Positions 4,442 through 11,973 of a DNA stretch of 11,973 nt are shown here, piece after piece. A model generated the notes under the pieces. That model saw only the letters and a program-made list of their open reading frames with translations, made no database searches and was not told the DNA's origin. Every line of letters begins with the position of its first letter. The first letter of the stretch is position 1. The DNA lies in the NCBI GenBank assembly GCA_023393715.1, contig JAEXCD010000113.1, forward strand, positions 1 through 11,973. The letters are read 5' to 3'. This DNA comes from Bacillota bacterium (GTDB taxonomy: Bacteria; Bacillota; Clostridia; Tissierellales; Peptoniphilaceae). The translations under genes were made by a program, and so were the position numbers.

Positions 4442-6805
4442 TTATACCGATGTATCCTCCGACTGCCAAAATGCCTGCAGTGCATCCGCCAGCTCCTCGG
4501 AGGTGCGAAGCGTCCGCATATGCTGCCAGTGCCGCGGAAAGAGCCTGCGATAGGCGGGCTGCGAAAAACGGTCGTCGAGCAGGAGCACCACGCCCCGATC
4601 GGTTGCCGAGCGAATGACCCGTCCAGCCGCCTGTAGAATTTTATTAAACCCCGGAAAGGTGTATGCATACGCAAAGCCTCGCTGCTCCTTCCGGTCAAAA
4701 TAATCCCGAATCACATCGCGTTCAAAGGAAAGACCCGGCATGCCGACGGAAACAATCGCACAGCCGATCAGGTGCTCGCCGACGAGATCGATCCCCTCTG
4801 CAAATAGCCCTCCCAGAACGAAGAAGCCCACGACATCCTCTTCCTCCTCATATCTTTTCAGCATGTCGCGCCGCGCCGCATCGTCGCTGTCCCGCTGCTG
4901 TACCAAAACGGATTCGCCATATCGCTCCCGATAGGCGTCCGCGGCCATTTCCAGATACTGATAGGACGGGAAAAAGACCATGTAATTTCCGGCGTGTGCC
5001 GTCACAAAGAGATGGATGCTCTCGATCAGCCGGCTCAGGGTTCTGCTTCGGTCCGCATAACGGGTAGAGAGATTGTCCGTGCTGAGCAGCAGCAGATTTT
5101 CCCGGTCGAACGGCGATTCGAGATGAAGGGACTTCGCCTCCGCTCCGCCGCCCAACAGCTCCGTATAAAACGACATCGGCGTCAGCGTCGCGGAAAAAAA
5201 GACGCTGGCGCGCACGCGACCGAGCAGCTGCGCCAGAAGCCGGGACGTATCGATGCATTGAATACGCCAGGTCAGATCGGCTTTGCCGCCGCTTCGCTGC
5301 TCGTGAATCAAAAAGTTGCGGAAGCCCTCCTGCCACAGCTCGAAAATGCGCGTGTATTGAAGAAGGTGAAAGCCAAACTCGCGCACCGCTTCGTAATGTA
5401 CGTCCTTTTTTTCGGAGGACAGATAGGCGTCGAGCGCACTGAGCAGTGCCCGCGCTTCTTCATACAGGGTATCGGGGTTTTCCTCTGTGCTGACGTGCGC
5501 GCCGCCGCCACAGGCAAGGTGGAAATCGTTCATGACTGCAATCGCCTTTTGCAGGTGACGGCGCACCGTTTTGAAGCGTTTCGCCGGAAAGCAGTCCTTC
5601 ATCTGTTCAAATTCAGACCGCCGCAGCTCACATGAAAACATCTCCCGCCCGCGATCGATGAGATTGTGCGCTTCATCGACCAGGAGCACGACCTCCTCGT
5701 ATTCCTCATCAAATGCGCGCCTGAGGTAGACGCGGGGATCAAAGACATAGTTGTAATCGCACAGCACGAAGTCCGAATAATCACTCATATCGAGCTGAAG
5801 CTCAAACGGACAGACCCGGTGCTTTTGCGCATATGCGAAGAGCACCTCCTTCGTCAGGCGATGCTCGTGGCGAAACAAATCCAAAATCGCCTCGTTCACC
5901 CGATCAAAATGCCCGCGCGCCGCGGGACAGTCCTGTGGATTGCAGGAGAGCGAATCGTTGCTGCACATCCGCTCCTTGGCGCTCAGCTGAACGCTCTTCA
6001 GGAGCAGCCCGTTCTCTTCGAGCAGCTTCAGCGCCTTGCCCGGCTCGCGCTGAGTCGTCGTCCGCGCCGTGAGATAAAAAATCTTTTTGATCCCGAAGGC
6101 CGGTATCGCGGAAATCGCCGGAACCATGGCGCTTACGGTTTTTCCGATGCCCGTCGGCGCGTCGACGAACAGCCTGCCCGAATCCTCAATCGTGCGGTAT
6201 ACCGCGACCGCCATCTTCCGCTGTCCGGGACGATAGTTTTTATAGGGAAAACGCAGCGTTTCGAGCGATTCATCGCGCTTGTTCTGCCAGTCCAGAATCG
6301 CCTTGGAAAATTCGAGATGCCGGCGCAGAAGATCGGTATAAAATCCGGCCAGTTCGTCCGCCCGAAGCGTGCGGCAATGCTTTTTAACGTAGGGCTCCTC
6401 CTCCAGGTTGACATAGGTCAGCTGAACATCGATGCGCTCACATTGATGCTGTTTGCAGTAAAAATGCGCGTAACACTTCGCCTGCGCCCAATGCAGCTGA
6501 TTTGCCTCGGGGTCGAGATCGGCGAGGCTTCGCGTCGTCGATTTGATTTCGTCAATCAAAACGCGTCCCTCCTGCTCCAGCACGCCATCGGCGCGCCCTT
6601 CGACCTGAAACGTCACGTCCTCCAGCTCCGTGCTGTCCTGAAAGCGAACCTCCTTTTGATATCTGCTGCCATACTCGCTTTGGATTTTCTGGTGCGCTTT
6701 GATGCCCTCCTGCATCCGCTTGGCCGAACGATAGGAATTATCGATATCACCGGAACGCATCACAAATTCGATTAGTTGTCGAACGGCCAGCCGTATGGCT
6801 CTCAT
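4442..6805 (-). CDS. PD-(D/E)XK nuclease - XPD/DinG-like Fe-S DNA helicase (787 aa)
   Basis: A superfamily 2 DNA helicase of the XPD/DinG/YoaA group, expected to unwind DNA 5'-3' during repair or replication. The ATG at 6805 is chosen (GAGG, 7 nt spacing) over a GTG at 6835. Residues ~1-160 carry a Cas4/RecB-like PD-(D/E)XK nuclease: D73 in GRADG, E86-I-K88 in LIDEIKST, and QAKCYA near 108. The helicase has Walker A DAPTGIGKT (215-223), four Fe-S cysteines (C281, C288, C293, C332), DEAH (377-380), and motif VI QAAGRVIRS (725-733). All key residues are present, so both activities look intact. It heads a two-gene minus-strand operon with rlmD. Nuclease-helicase fusions of this layout occur in Firmicutes and Bacteroidetes; their precise role is not settled. 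Confidence 0.9.
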   Translation of the reverse strand: MRAIRLAVRQLIEFVMRSGDIDNSYRSAKRMQEGIKAHQKIQSEYGSRYQKEVRFQDSTELEDVTFQVEGRADGVLEQEGRVLIDEIKSTTRSLADLDPEANQLHWAQAKCYAHFYCKQHQCERIDVQLTYVNLEEEPYVKKHCRTLRADELAGFYTDLLRRHLEFSKAILDWQNKRDESLETLRFPYKNYRPGQRKMAVAVYRTIEDSGRLFVDAPTGIGKTVSAMVPAISAIPAFGIKKIFYLTARTTTQREPGKALKLLEENGLLLKSVQLSAKERMCSNDSLSCNPQDCPAARGHFDRVNEAILDLFRHEHRLTKEVLFAYAQKHRVCPFELQLDMSDYSDFVLCDYNYVFDPRVYLRRAFDEEYEEVVLLVDEAHNLIDRGREMFSCELRRSEFEQMKDCFPAKRFKTVRRHLQKAIAVMNDFHLACGGGAHVSTEENPDTLYEEARALLSALDAYLSSEKKDVHYEAVREFGFHLLQYTRIFELWQEGFRNFLIHEQRSGGKADLTWRIQCIDTSRLLAQLLGRVRASVFFSATLTPMSFYTELLGGGAEAKSLHLESPFDRENLLLLSTDNLSTRYADRSRTLSRLIESIHLFVTAHAGNYMVFFPSYQYLEMAADAYRERYGESVLVQQRDSDDAARRDMLKRYEEEEDVVGFFVLGGLFAEGIDLVGEHLIGCAIVSVGMPGLSFERDVIRDYFDRKEQRGFAYAYTFPGFNKILQAAGRVIRSATDRGVVLLLDDRFSQPAYRRLFPRHWQHMRTLRTSEELADALQAFWQSEDTSV

Positions 6806-6920
6806 AACGAATCCTCTCTTCCCGCAAAGGGGCACAAAGTTGCAAAAATCGGGTATAATTAAGCAAAACCCACCTTATAATAGCATAGGATGCATCTGTT
6901 CGCTCGTGAAGGAGGCGACC
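6806..6920. promoter_or_regulatory. Divergent promoter region between helicase and ABC transporter
   Basis: A 115-bp AT-rich spacer. On the plus strand it holds two perfect TATAAT hexamers (6854-6859 and 6876-6881), either of which could be the -10 box of the transporter operon. No good -35 box is found at 16-18 bp for either. A minus-strand promoter for the helicase is expected here but not clearly seen. Confidence 0.4.
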
Positions 6921-7622
6921 ATGAGCTTTATCGAATTCCGAAACGTAACCAAACGTTATCAGATGGGCGAGACCACCATTTTGGCAAATAACGAGATGAA
7001 TTTTACCATCGAAAAGGCTGAATTTGTCGTGATCGTCGGCCCGTCCGGCGCCGGGAAATCGACAACGTTGAATATTTTAGGCGGCATCGACCAAAACGAC
7101 GATGGCGCCGTATTCGTCGACGGGAAAAATATTACGACGCTCAGCGCGCAGCAGCTCACGAATTATCGCCGCTTCCAAATCGGCTTCGTCTTTCAGGGAT
7201 ATAATCTGATTCCGAATCTGACCGCAAAGGAAAACGTCGAGATGGCCACGCAGCTCGTCCCAAATGCCGTCGATGCCGTAGAAGCGCTGACGGCGGTCGG
7301 TCTGGGACACCGCATCAATAATTTCCCCGCGCAGCTCTCCGGCGGCGAACAGCAGCGCGTCGCCATCGCCCGGGCTATGGCGAAAAATCCGGGTATTTTG
7401 CTCTGTGACGAACCCACCGGCGCATTGGATTACCGCACGGGAAAGGAAATTCTGAAGCAATTACAGGTTACCTGCAAAAAGACGGGGACAACCGTCATTC
7501 TTGTAACACACAACACCGCTATTTGCGCCATTGCGCACCGAGTCATTGAAATTGCCGATGCCCGCGTGCGCTCGGTGACGGTCAATCCGCATCCATCCGA
7601 CGTCAACACCCTCGAGTGGTAG
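6921..7622 (+). CDS. ABC transporter ATP-binding protein, MacB/LolD-like (233 aa)
   Basis: The cytoplasmic ATPase that powers the FtsX-like permease encoded 14 bp downstream. The start at 6921 follows AAGGAGG with good spacing; an upstream in-frame ATG at 6795 overlaps the helicase gene and lacks a site. Motifs, all intact: Walker A GPSGAGKST (40-48), Q-loop Q92, signature LSGGEQQR (139-146), Walker B ILLCDEP (159-165, catalytic E164), D-loop GALD, and H-loop His197. Length and motif spelling match the MacB/LolD/FtsE group, which drives mechanotransmission or peptide/lipid/antibiotic handling rather than classical solute import. The short tail after residue 215 has no extra domain. Confidence 0.95.
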   Translation: MSFIEFRNVTKRYQMGETTILANNEMNFTIEKAEFVVIVGPSGAGKSTTLNILGGIDQNDDGAVFVDGKNITTLSAQQLTNYRRFQIGFVFQGYNLIPNLTAKENVEMATQLVPNAVDAVEALTAVGLGHRINNFPAQLSGGEQQRVAIARAMAKNPGILLCDEPTGALDYRTGKEILKQLQVTCKKTGTTVILVTHNTAICAIAHRVIEIADARVRSVTVNPHPSDVNTLEW

Positions 7623-7636
7623 CAAAGGAGGGCATC

Positions 7637-10600
7637 ATGTCTCGAAAGCAAGCTTCTCGGGGCTATCTTTCCTCCGCGCTGTGGAAGGATACCCGCCGAA
7701 CCATTTTGCGGTCCAAATCGCGTTTCCTCGCCATCTTTGCGATGACGGCATTGGGAGCGCTTGTTTTCGTGGGATTAAAGTCGACGCCGCCGATTATGCG
7801 GCGAACCATCGAGGATAAAATCGATCAGGTCAACATGGAGGATATGACGATTTCCTCTCCTCTGGGTCTGTACGAGGAGGATCAGAAGCTCATCGACTCC
7901 CTGCCCGGCGTCCACAGCGTGGAATATCGCTACAGCGGCGATTATTTTATGGACCGAAACGACCAGCTGGTACACCTGATTTCGCTCCCCGATTCGATTT
8001 CTTCCCCGATGCTGCTCGAGGGGCGATTGCCCCGGCGCGACGATGAAATTCTTTTGGATGTCAAAGCCCGGGATCACGGCGGCTACACTCTGCAGGATAA
8101 AATCACCCTGTCGGTTACGATCCCGGAGGACGAGAACGGCGCGCAAAAGCCGACCCCCTCGGATTCAGTGGAAGCGCCGAATACTGCGCCGTCCGCTGCC
8201 GTTTCATCCGAAGCCTTTTCTGCGGCGGAGGACGGTCTCGATGTTCGTCTGCCCGAGGATCCGATCGAAGGCGATGAGCTGACGCAGCGGGTTTTCACCA
8301 TCGTCGGCTTCGCCAACGACATACACTACCTGTCCAAATCGCGGGGAACCGCCGCGTTAGGCGACGGCGAGCTTGATTACTTCGGCTTTGTCCTTCGCAG
8401 CGCCTTTTCGAAGAAGCGCCCCGATGAGGCCGTTTTGGATATGACGGCCTTTGACGGCAAAAGAACCTACGAATCCGCCTACCGGGATCTGGAGATCGCG
8501 ACAGCGGAGCAGCTGCAGCAGCTTTTTCAGAACCGTCCGGATCAGATTCATCAGGATATCAAGGGTGATGCGCTGATTTCCATCGAGAACGGACAAAAGA
8601 AAATCGAGGAAGCGAAGCAAAAGCTCGAGGACGCGAAGACCGACCTCGACGACGCCCGCAGTGAGCTGAATACCGGATGGGACGAGTACCGGGACGGTGA
8701 AAAAGCCTTCCGCGCACAGATCGGCGATGCCGCGGCACAGCTCGCGGAAAATCAGAAAAAACTGGATGACGCCCGAGCGGAGTGGGAGACGGGACAAAAG
8801 GAGTATCTCGCCGGCGAACAGGTTTATCAGGAAAATGAACAAAAACTGATCGACACCAGGGAAAAGCTGGATGCTGCCAAAAAAGAACTCGACGCAAATC
8901 AGGCACAGCTTGAAGCGGCAAAACAGCTGCTCGCCGCGATGGGCATTACGGAAGAGACGCTGGCGCAGAAGAAAGCCGAGCTGGCTGCAGCAAGAGCACA
9001 GCTCGAGAAGGCGCTTCAGCAGCTTCAGGACGCTTATGCAGCGCTGCCGCTGCCAAAGGAAACGATGGAAGCCCAGCTCGCGGAGATGCTGACCAACCGC
9101 CCCATCCTGTTAGCCAACATTGAACAGGCAAAAACGGCATTAACGGATGCACAAACCGCCTTAGACGCACTCCCCGCGCAGCTCGAGGCGCTCAACCATG
9201 CGATTGCCGAGGCGCAGGCTGCGCGCGATGCTCTTCAACAGCAAATCGATGCGCTGAACGCCCTCATCGTCGACCCCGAAAATCCCCCGGCCGGCGTACC
9301 GGAGCAAATCGCGGCGCTCACCGCACAGCGCGATGAGCTGGATGCACAGCTGCAAGCCCTCCAGGAGCAGAAGCAGGAACTGGAAGCGACGCAAAGTCAA
9401 TTACAAAATACCGTGGCCGTCCTGCCCGGTGAAATCGCACAGCTCGAGGCCAATCTCGTGACACTCGATGAAACGATCGCCTCTCTGCAAGGCGGTTTAG
9501 CTGCCTATGCGCAGCTCGATACGCAAAACGAAGCGCTTCAGCAGACGCTTGCGCAGCTCGAAGCCGGGGAAGCTCAGCTTCAGGCGGCCGAAGAGGGCCT
9601 TCGCGCCATCGCCGCAGAAAAGGAGTACTACGAAGGGCTTGCGCAATATAATGACGGGCTGAACAAGCTGCAGGATGCGCGAAAAAAGCTCGATGACGCC
9701 AAGAAAAAGCTGGATGACGGACTTGCGCAATACAATGACGGCATTCGTCAGCTGAACGACGGGAAACAGACCTTAGCAAAATCGCAAACCGAGGGACAGG
9801 CCAAATTGGACAACGCCTACCAAAAGCTTCTGGACGGCGAACAGGCCTATACGGACGGCCTGAAGGAATACCTGGAGGAGCGCCCCAAAGCCGAGAAGAA
9901 AATAGCGGACGGCGAGCAGTCGCTCGCTGATGCGCGGCTGGAGCTCGATAAGATCCGCATTCCCTCTTATACCGTCACCGGACGGCATCAGCAATACACG
10001 ATCAGCACATACCTGGATGAAGCCGACAGCTTGAATGCCATGAGCTATATCTTTCCGACGATCTTCTACCTCATCGCTCTTCTGGTCAGTCTGACAACCA
10101 TGACGAGAATGGTCGATGAGGAACGCAGCCAGATCGGGACACTGAAAGCGCTGGGTTATCGACGCAATCAGATCGTACGCAAGTATTTAACCTATGGCGT
10201 CCTTTCGTCCTTCTTTGGCACGATTGCCGGGGTGATTCTGGGTCTGAGTATCCTCACGCCCACGGTATACGACGCCTATTCGAGCGCGCTCTCGATTCCG
10301 GGCTCAATGACATTTGAGTTCCGTCCGCTGTACGCATTGATTGCGCTGGGCATCAGCCTCGGCGTGACGCTGCTCGCCGCCTGGTTCTCCGTCGCCTCTT
10401 CTCTGCGCGAAAAAACCGCCGAATTGATGCGGCCCAAACCTCCGGCAAAGGGCAACCGCATTCTGCTCGAGCGCATTCCTTTTATATGGTCGCACCTGAG
10501 CTTTATGCGGAAGGTGACGCTTCGAAACGTTACGGCAAAAAAGAGCCGTATGTTCATGACCATCCTCGGCGTAACGGGCTGCTCCGGTCTCATCGCCATG

Positions 10601-11632
10601 GGCTTTGGCATTCAGGATTCGATCAACGGTATTTTCGACAAGCAATTTGAAATGATCGAGCGGTACGACCTTCAGATCCTGTACAACAGCTCCTCGGACA
10701 AAGCGCAGCTCGATGAAATTGACGCGCTGCTCAAAGGCAAAACAGAGGGCGTCTCCTACGCCTACATGTCAACGGGTACCTTTGTCAACCAAAAACGCAT
10801 GAGCGAACAATTCCAGCTCTATGTACCAATGGATGCCGAGGACTTTAGCGCCGTCATGACACTGCAGCACCGAAGAGATCGCAGTCCGGTCAAGCTGTCC
10901 GATGAGGGCGCCGTCTTTACCGAAAAAATGTACGACGGGCTTCAGGCCGCCGATCATCCTTCCGTTTCAATCAAGGATAAGGACGGCTACGAGTTCATGA
11001 TTCCGGTTGCCGATCAGACGGAGAACTACGTGCAGCACCGTATGTTTATGACACCGACATTGTACGAGCGAATTTTTCACAATACCGCAGAAGCGAATGT
11101 TCAGCTGGTCAATCTGCGAAGGGACGTCGATGAAACGGCGCTGATTTCCGAATTGCTTCAAAAGGACGCCGTCATCTCCGTATTCAGCATGGGCGATACG
11201 TCCTCGCTCGTCAGGGATCTCGTCCAATCGCTCAATCTGGTCGTCTTTGTCATCATCATGATCTCCTCCATGCTGGCCTTCGTCGTGCTGTTCAACCTGA
11301 CCAATCTCAACGTTTCGGAGCGTCTGCGGGAGCTGTCGACGATCAAGGTGCTCGGCTTCCGAAGTCTGGAGGTTACCGAATACATCTATCGCGAATCCTG
11401 GCTTCTGACACTGATCGGCATTTTCTTTGGTTTCTTTGCCGGAAAAGGAATGCATCTGGCCATCTGCGTCGCACTTTCCCCCAGCGCCATCATGCTGGAT
11501 CCGGAGCTGCGCATTCTGTCCTATGTCATCTCCGCCGTTGTCACCGGCGCGTTTTCTCTGCTCGTCATGTTCCTCGTCCACCGTCGTCTGAAGCACGTCG
11601 ACATGGTCGAGGCGCTGAAAGCGGTCGAGTAG
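7637..11632 (+). CDS. FtsX-like ABC permease with very long extracytoplasmic coiled coil (1331 aa)
   Basis: Start at 7637 (AGGAGG 7626-7631), not the GTG at 7616 that overlaps the ATPase stop. About eight membrane segments are seen: 30-49, 802-822, 850-872, 897-920, 971-991, 1199-1222, 1254-1280 and 1293-1316. This is the doubled four-helix FtsX/MacB layout with two FtsX cores (DEERSQIGTLKALGYRR and SERLRELSTIKVLGFRS). The first extracytoplasmic loop has a MacB-like part (~50-310), including a Ser/Pro/Ala-rich stretch near 170-200. It is followed by about 450 residues of Leu/Ala/Gln/Lys heptads (~318-770) broken by Pro-rich points (LPLPKE; DPENPPAGVP near 545-555). YNDGLxxLxDA-type repeats occur near 667-715. 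The second loop (~992-1198) is globular. Substrate unknown; mechanotransmission or wall-linked function is plausible. Confidence 0.92.
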   Translation: MSRKQASRGYLSSALWKDTRRTILRSKSRFLAIFAMTALGALVFVGLKSTPPIMRRTIEDKIDQVNMEDMTISSPLGLYEEDQKLIDSLPGVHSVEYRYSGDYFMDRNDQLVHLISLPDSISSPMLLEGRLPRRDDEILLDVKARDHGGYTLQDKITLSVTIPEDENGAQKPTPSDSVEAPNTAPSAAVSSEAFSAAEDGLDVRLPEDPIEGDELTQRVFTIVGFANDIHYLSKSRGTAALGDGELDYFGFVLRSAFSKKRPDEAVLDMTAFDGKRTYESAYRDLEIATAEQLQQLFQNRPDQIHQDIKGDALISIENGQKKIEEAKQKLEDAKTDLDDARSELNTGWDEYRDGEKAFRAQIGDAAAQLAENQKKLDDARAEWETGQKEYLAGEQVYQENEQKLIDTREKLDAAKKELDANQAQLEAAKQLLAAMGITEETLAQKKAELAAARAQLEKALQQLQDAYAALPLPKETMEAQLAEMLTNRPILLANIEQAKTALTDAQTALDALPAQLEALNHAIAEAQAARDALQQQIDALNALIVDPENPPAGVPEQIAALTAQRDELDAQLQALQEQKQELEATQSQLQNTVAVLPGEIAQLEANLVTLDETIASLQGGLAAYAQLDTQNEALQQTLAQLEAGEAQLQAAEEGLRAIAAEKEYYEGLAQYNDGLNKLQDARKKLDDAKKKLDDGLAQYNDGIRQLNDGKQTLAKSQTEGQAKLDNAYQKLLDGEQAYTDGLKEYLEERPKAEKKIADGEQSLADARLELDKIRIPSYTVTGRHQQYTISTYLDEADSLNAMSYIFPTIFYLIALLVSLTTMTRMVDEERSQIGTLKALGYRRNQIVRKYLTYGVLSSFFGTIAGVILGLSILTPTVYDAYSSALSIPGSMTFEFRPLYALIALGISLGVTLLAAWFSVASSLREKTAELMRPKPPAKGNRILLERIPFIWSHLSFMRKVTLRNVTAKKSRMFMTILGVTGCSGLIAMGFGIQDSINGIFDKQFEMIERYDLQILYNSSSDKAQLDEIDALLKGKTEGVSYAYMSTGTFVNQKRMSEQFQLYVPMDAEDFSAVMTLQHRRDRSPVKLSDEGAVFTEKMYDGLQAADHPSVSIKDKDGYEFMIPVADQTENYVQHRMFMTPTLYERIFHNTAEANVQLVNLRRDVDETALISELLQKDAVISVFSMGDTSSLVRDLVQSLNLVVFVIIMISSMLAFVVLFNLTNLNVSERLRELSTIKVLGFRSLEVTEYIYRESWLLTLIGIFFGFFAGKGMHLAICVALSPSAIMLDPELRILSYVISAVVTGAFSLLVMFLVHRRLKHVDMVEALKAVE
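9638..9741 (+). repeat. Imperfect 20-bp repeat inside the permease coiled coil
   Basis: CTTGCGCAATATAATGACGG (9638-9657) recurs at 9722-9741 with one change (19/20), 84 bp (28 codons) apart. It encodes the repeated LAQYNDG of the coiled coil. The near-identity at DNA level suggests a recent duplication of a 28-residue unit. Confidence 0.7.
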
Positions 11633-11655
11633 CCCTGGATTTCCGCGACACCGAT

Positions 11656-11707
11656 GGACGTTCGGTCGAAACGTCCTGCAGCTCCGGCGGGAATACCCCG
11701 CCGAAGC
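11656..11707 (+). other. Two adjacent hairpins between permease and lipoprotein genes
   Basis: Hairpin 1: GGACGTT (11656-11662) pairs with AACGTCC (11670-11676). Hairpin 2: CGGCGGG (11685-11691) pairs with CCCGCCG (11697-11703), extended by GCT/AGC after a C-A mismatch. Neither is followed by a U-tract, so they look like mRNA structures (stability or partial attenuation) rather than full terminators. Confidence 0.45.
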
Positions 11708-11741
11708 CTGATTCCTCGCTCGTTCTATGAAGGGAGGCACC

Positions 11742-11973
11742 ATGAATCGAACAAAAAAAATGTACTCGCTCCTGGCGCTGCTCTTACTGCTGAGCTCCTG
11801 CGGCAGCGCGGCAAAATACGAATTAGTCGAGCCGGAAATTCCTCTCGAAGCGATTGAAAAACGACTTCAGCTCGAATTCGTCGACATCGATTTTGACCGC
11901 GTTGTCGAAAAAGACGACTCGCTCACGCCGGGAACCTACTACCTTGCGCAGCGGGGACGGAAGGGGCAAACGG
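11742..11973 (+). CDS. Lipoprotein with probable G5-like domain (3' end outside window)
   Basis: The ATG at 11742 is preceded by GGGAGG; 77 codons are seen and no stop. The N-terminus is a lipoprotein signal peptide: MNRTKK, a Leu-rich helix, then lipobox LSSC with C20 as the lipidated cysteine. After a short linker, residues ~44-77 (LEFVDIDFDRVVEKDDSLTP, then GTYYLAQRGRKGQ) match the opening of G5 domains: a polar strand, D-x-x-L-x-x-G, then Q-x-G-x-x-G. G5 domains are surface modules proposed to bind N-acetylglucosamine-containing polymers, which would fit a cell-wall role. It lies 109 bp after the permease gene on the same strand and is probably the membrane-anchored partner of that transporter. 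The G5 call rests on a partial domain. Confidence 0.75.
   Translation, partial: MNRTKKMYSLLALLLLLSSCGSAAKYELVEPEIPLEAIEKRLQLEFVDIDFDRVVEKDDSLTPGTYYLAQRGRKGQT

Noticed and set aside
5666..6775. 369-aa open frame on the plus strand
   Set aside because: It is antisense to the nuclease-helicase gene, whose motifs are intact; its own translation shows no recognisable domain.
8588..9950. Repetitive-looking stretch as a CRISPR or DNA repeat array
   Set aside because: The periodicity comes from heptad coding (repeated Lys/Leu/Asp/Ala codons) in one open frame; there are no constant repeats separated by unique spacers.
10967..11743. 258-aa open frame on the minus strand
   Set aside because: It is antisense to the second FtsX core of the permease, with low-complexity composition and no start signal.

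Overview
The window looks like a low-GC Gram-positive anaerobe (Firmicutes, probably Clostridia). Shine-Dalgarno sites are near-perfect (AGGAGG), an RlmD/RlmCD-type rRNA methyltransferase sits next to a DinG/XPD-like helicase, and there is an ABC ATPase paired with an FtsX-like permease and a Gram-positive style lipoprotein. No finer taxonomy can be supported. There are two compositional halves: roughly 1-2990 is AT-rich (hand-counted 60-base rows of about 32-48% GC), and from about 3000 onward rows are commonly 52-67% GC.

Left part (1-2990): probable end of an integrative element. From left to right it holds: the 5' two thirds or so of a minus-strand gene with a four-cysteine HNH/zinc-finger-like motif, possibly the CTD-type component of an ABC-three-component (ABC-3C) conflict system, with a clear extended -10 promoter; a small 61-aa gene; a structured leader with a short overlapping ORF and a hairpin that buries the next ribosome binding site; a 202-aa Cys-cluster plus helix-turn-helix (sigma region 4-like) regulator; a convergent terminator; and a minus-strand pair made of a SymE-like toxin and a 91-aa His/Tyr-rich protein.

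Junction (about 2970-3000): the base composition changes inside the last codons of the rRNA methyltransferase gene, just after the conserved His-Val-Glu-Thr segment. The last ~28 codons and the terminator of this chromosomal gene appear to come from element DNA. The 3' end of rumA/rlmD is a known integration site of integrative conjugative elements in Gram-positive bacteria, so this is read as one attachment end. No integrase lies in the window.

Right part (3000-11973): chromosome-like. A minus-strand pair encodes an Fe-S/XPD-type helicase with an N-terminal PD-(D/E)XK nuclease domain, followed 30 bp later by the rRNA methyltransferase. Diverging from it on the plus strand is a transport operon: an FtsX/MacB-type ATPase, a 1331-aa permease with about 450 residues of extracytoplasmic coiled coil, and the start of a lipoprotein that appears to enter a G5-like domain as the window ends. 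No tRNA, rRNA, CRISPR array or insertion sequence was seen.
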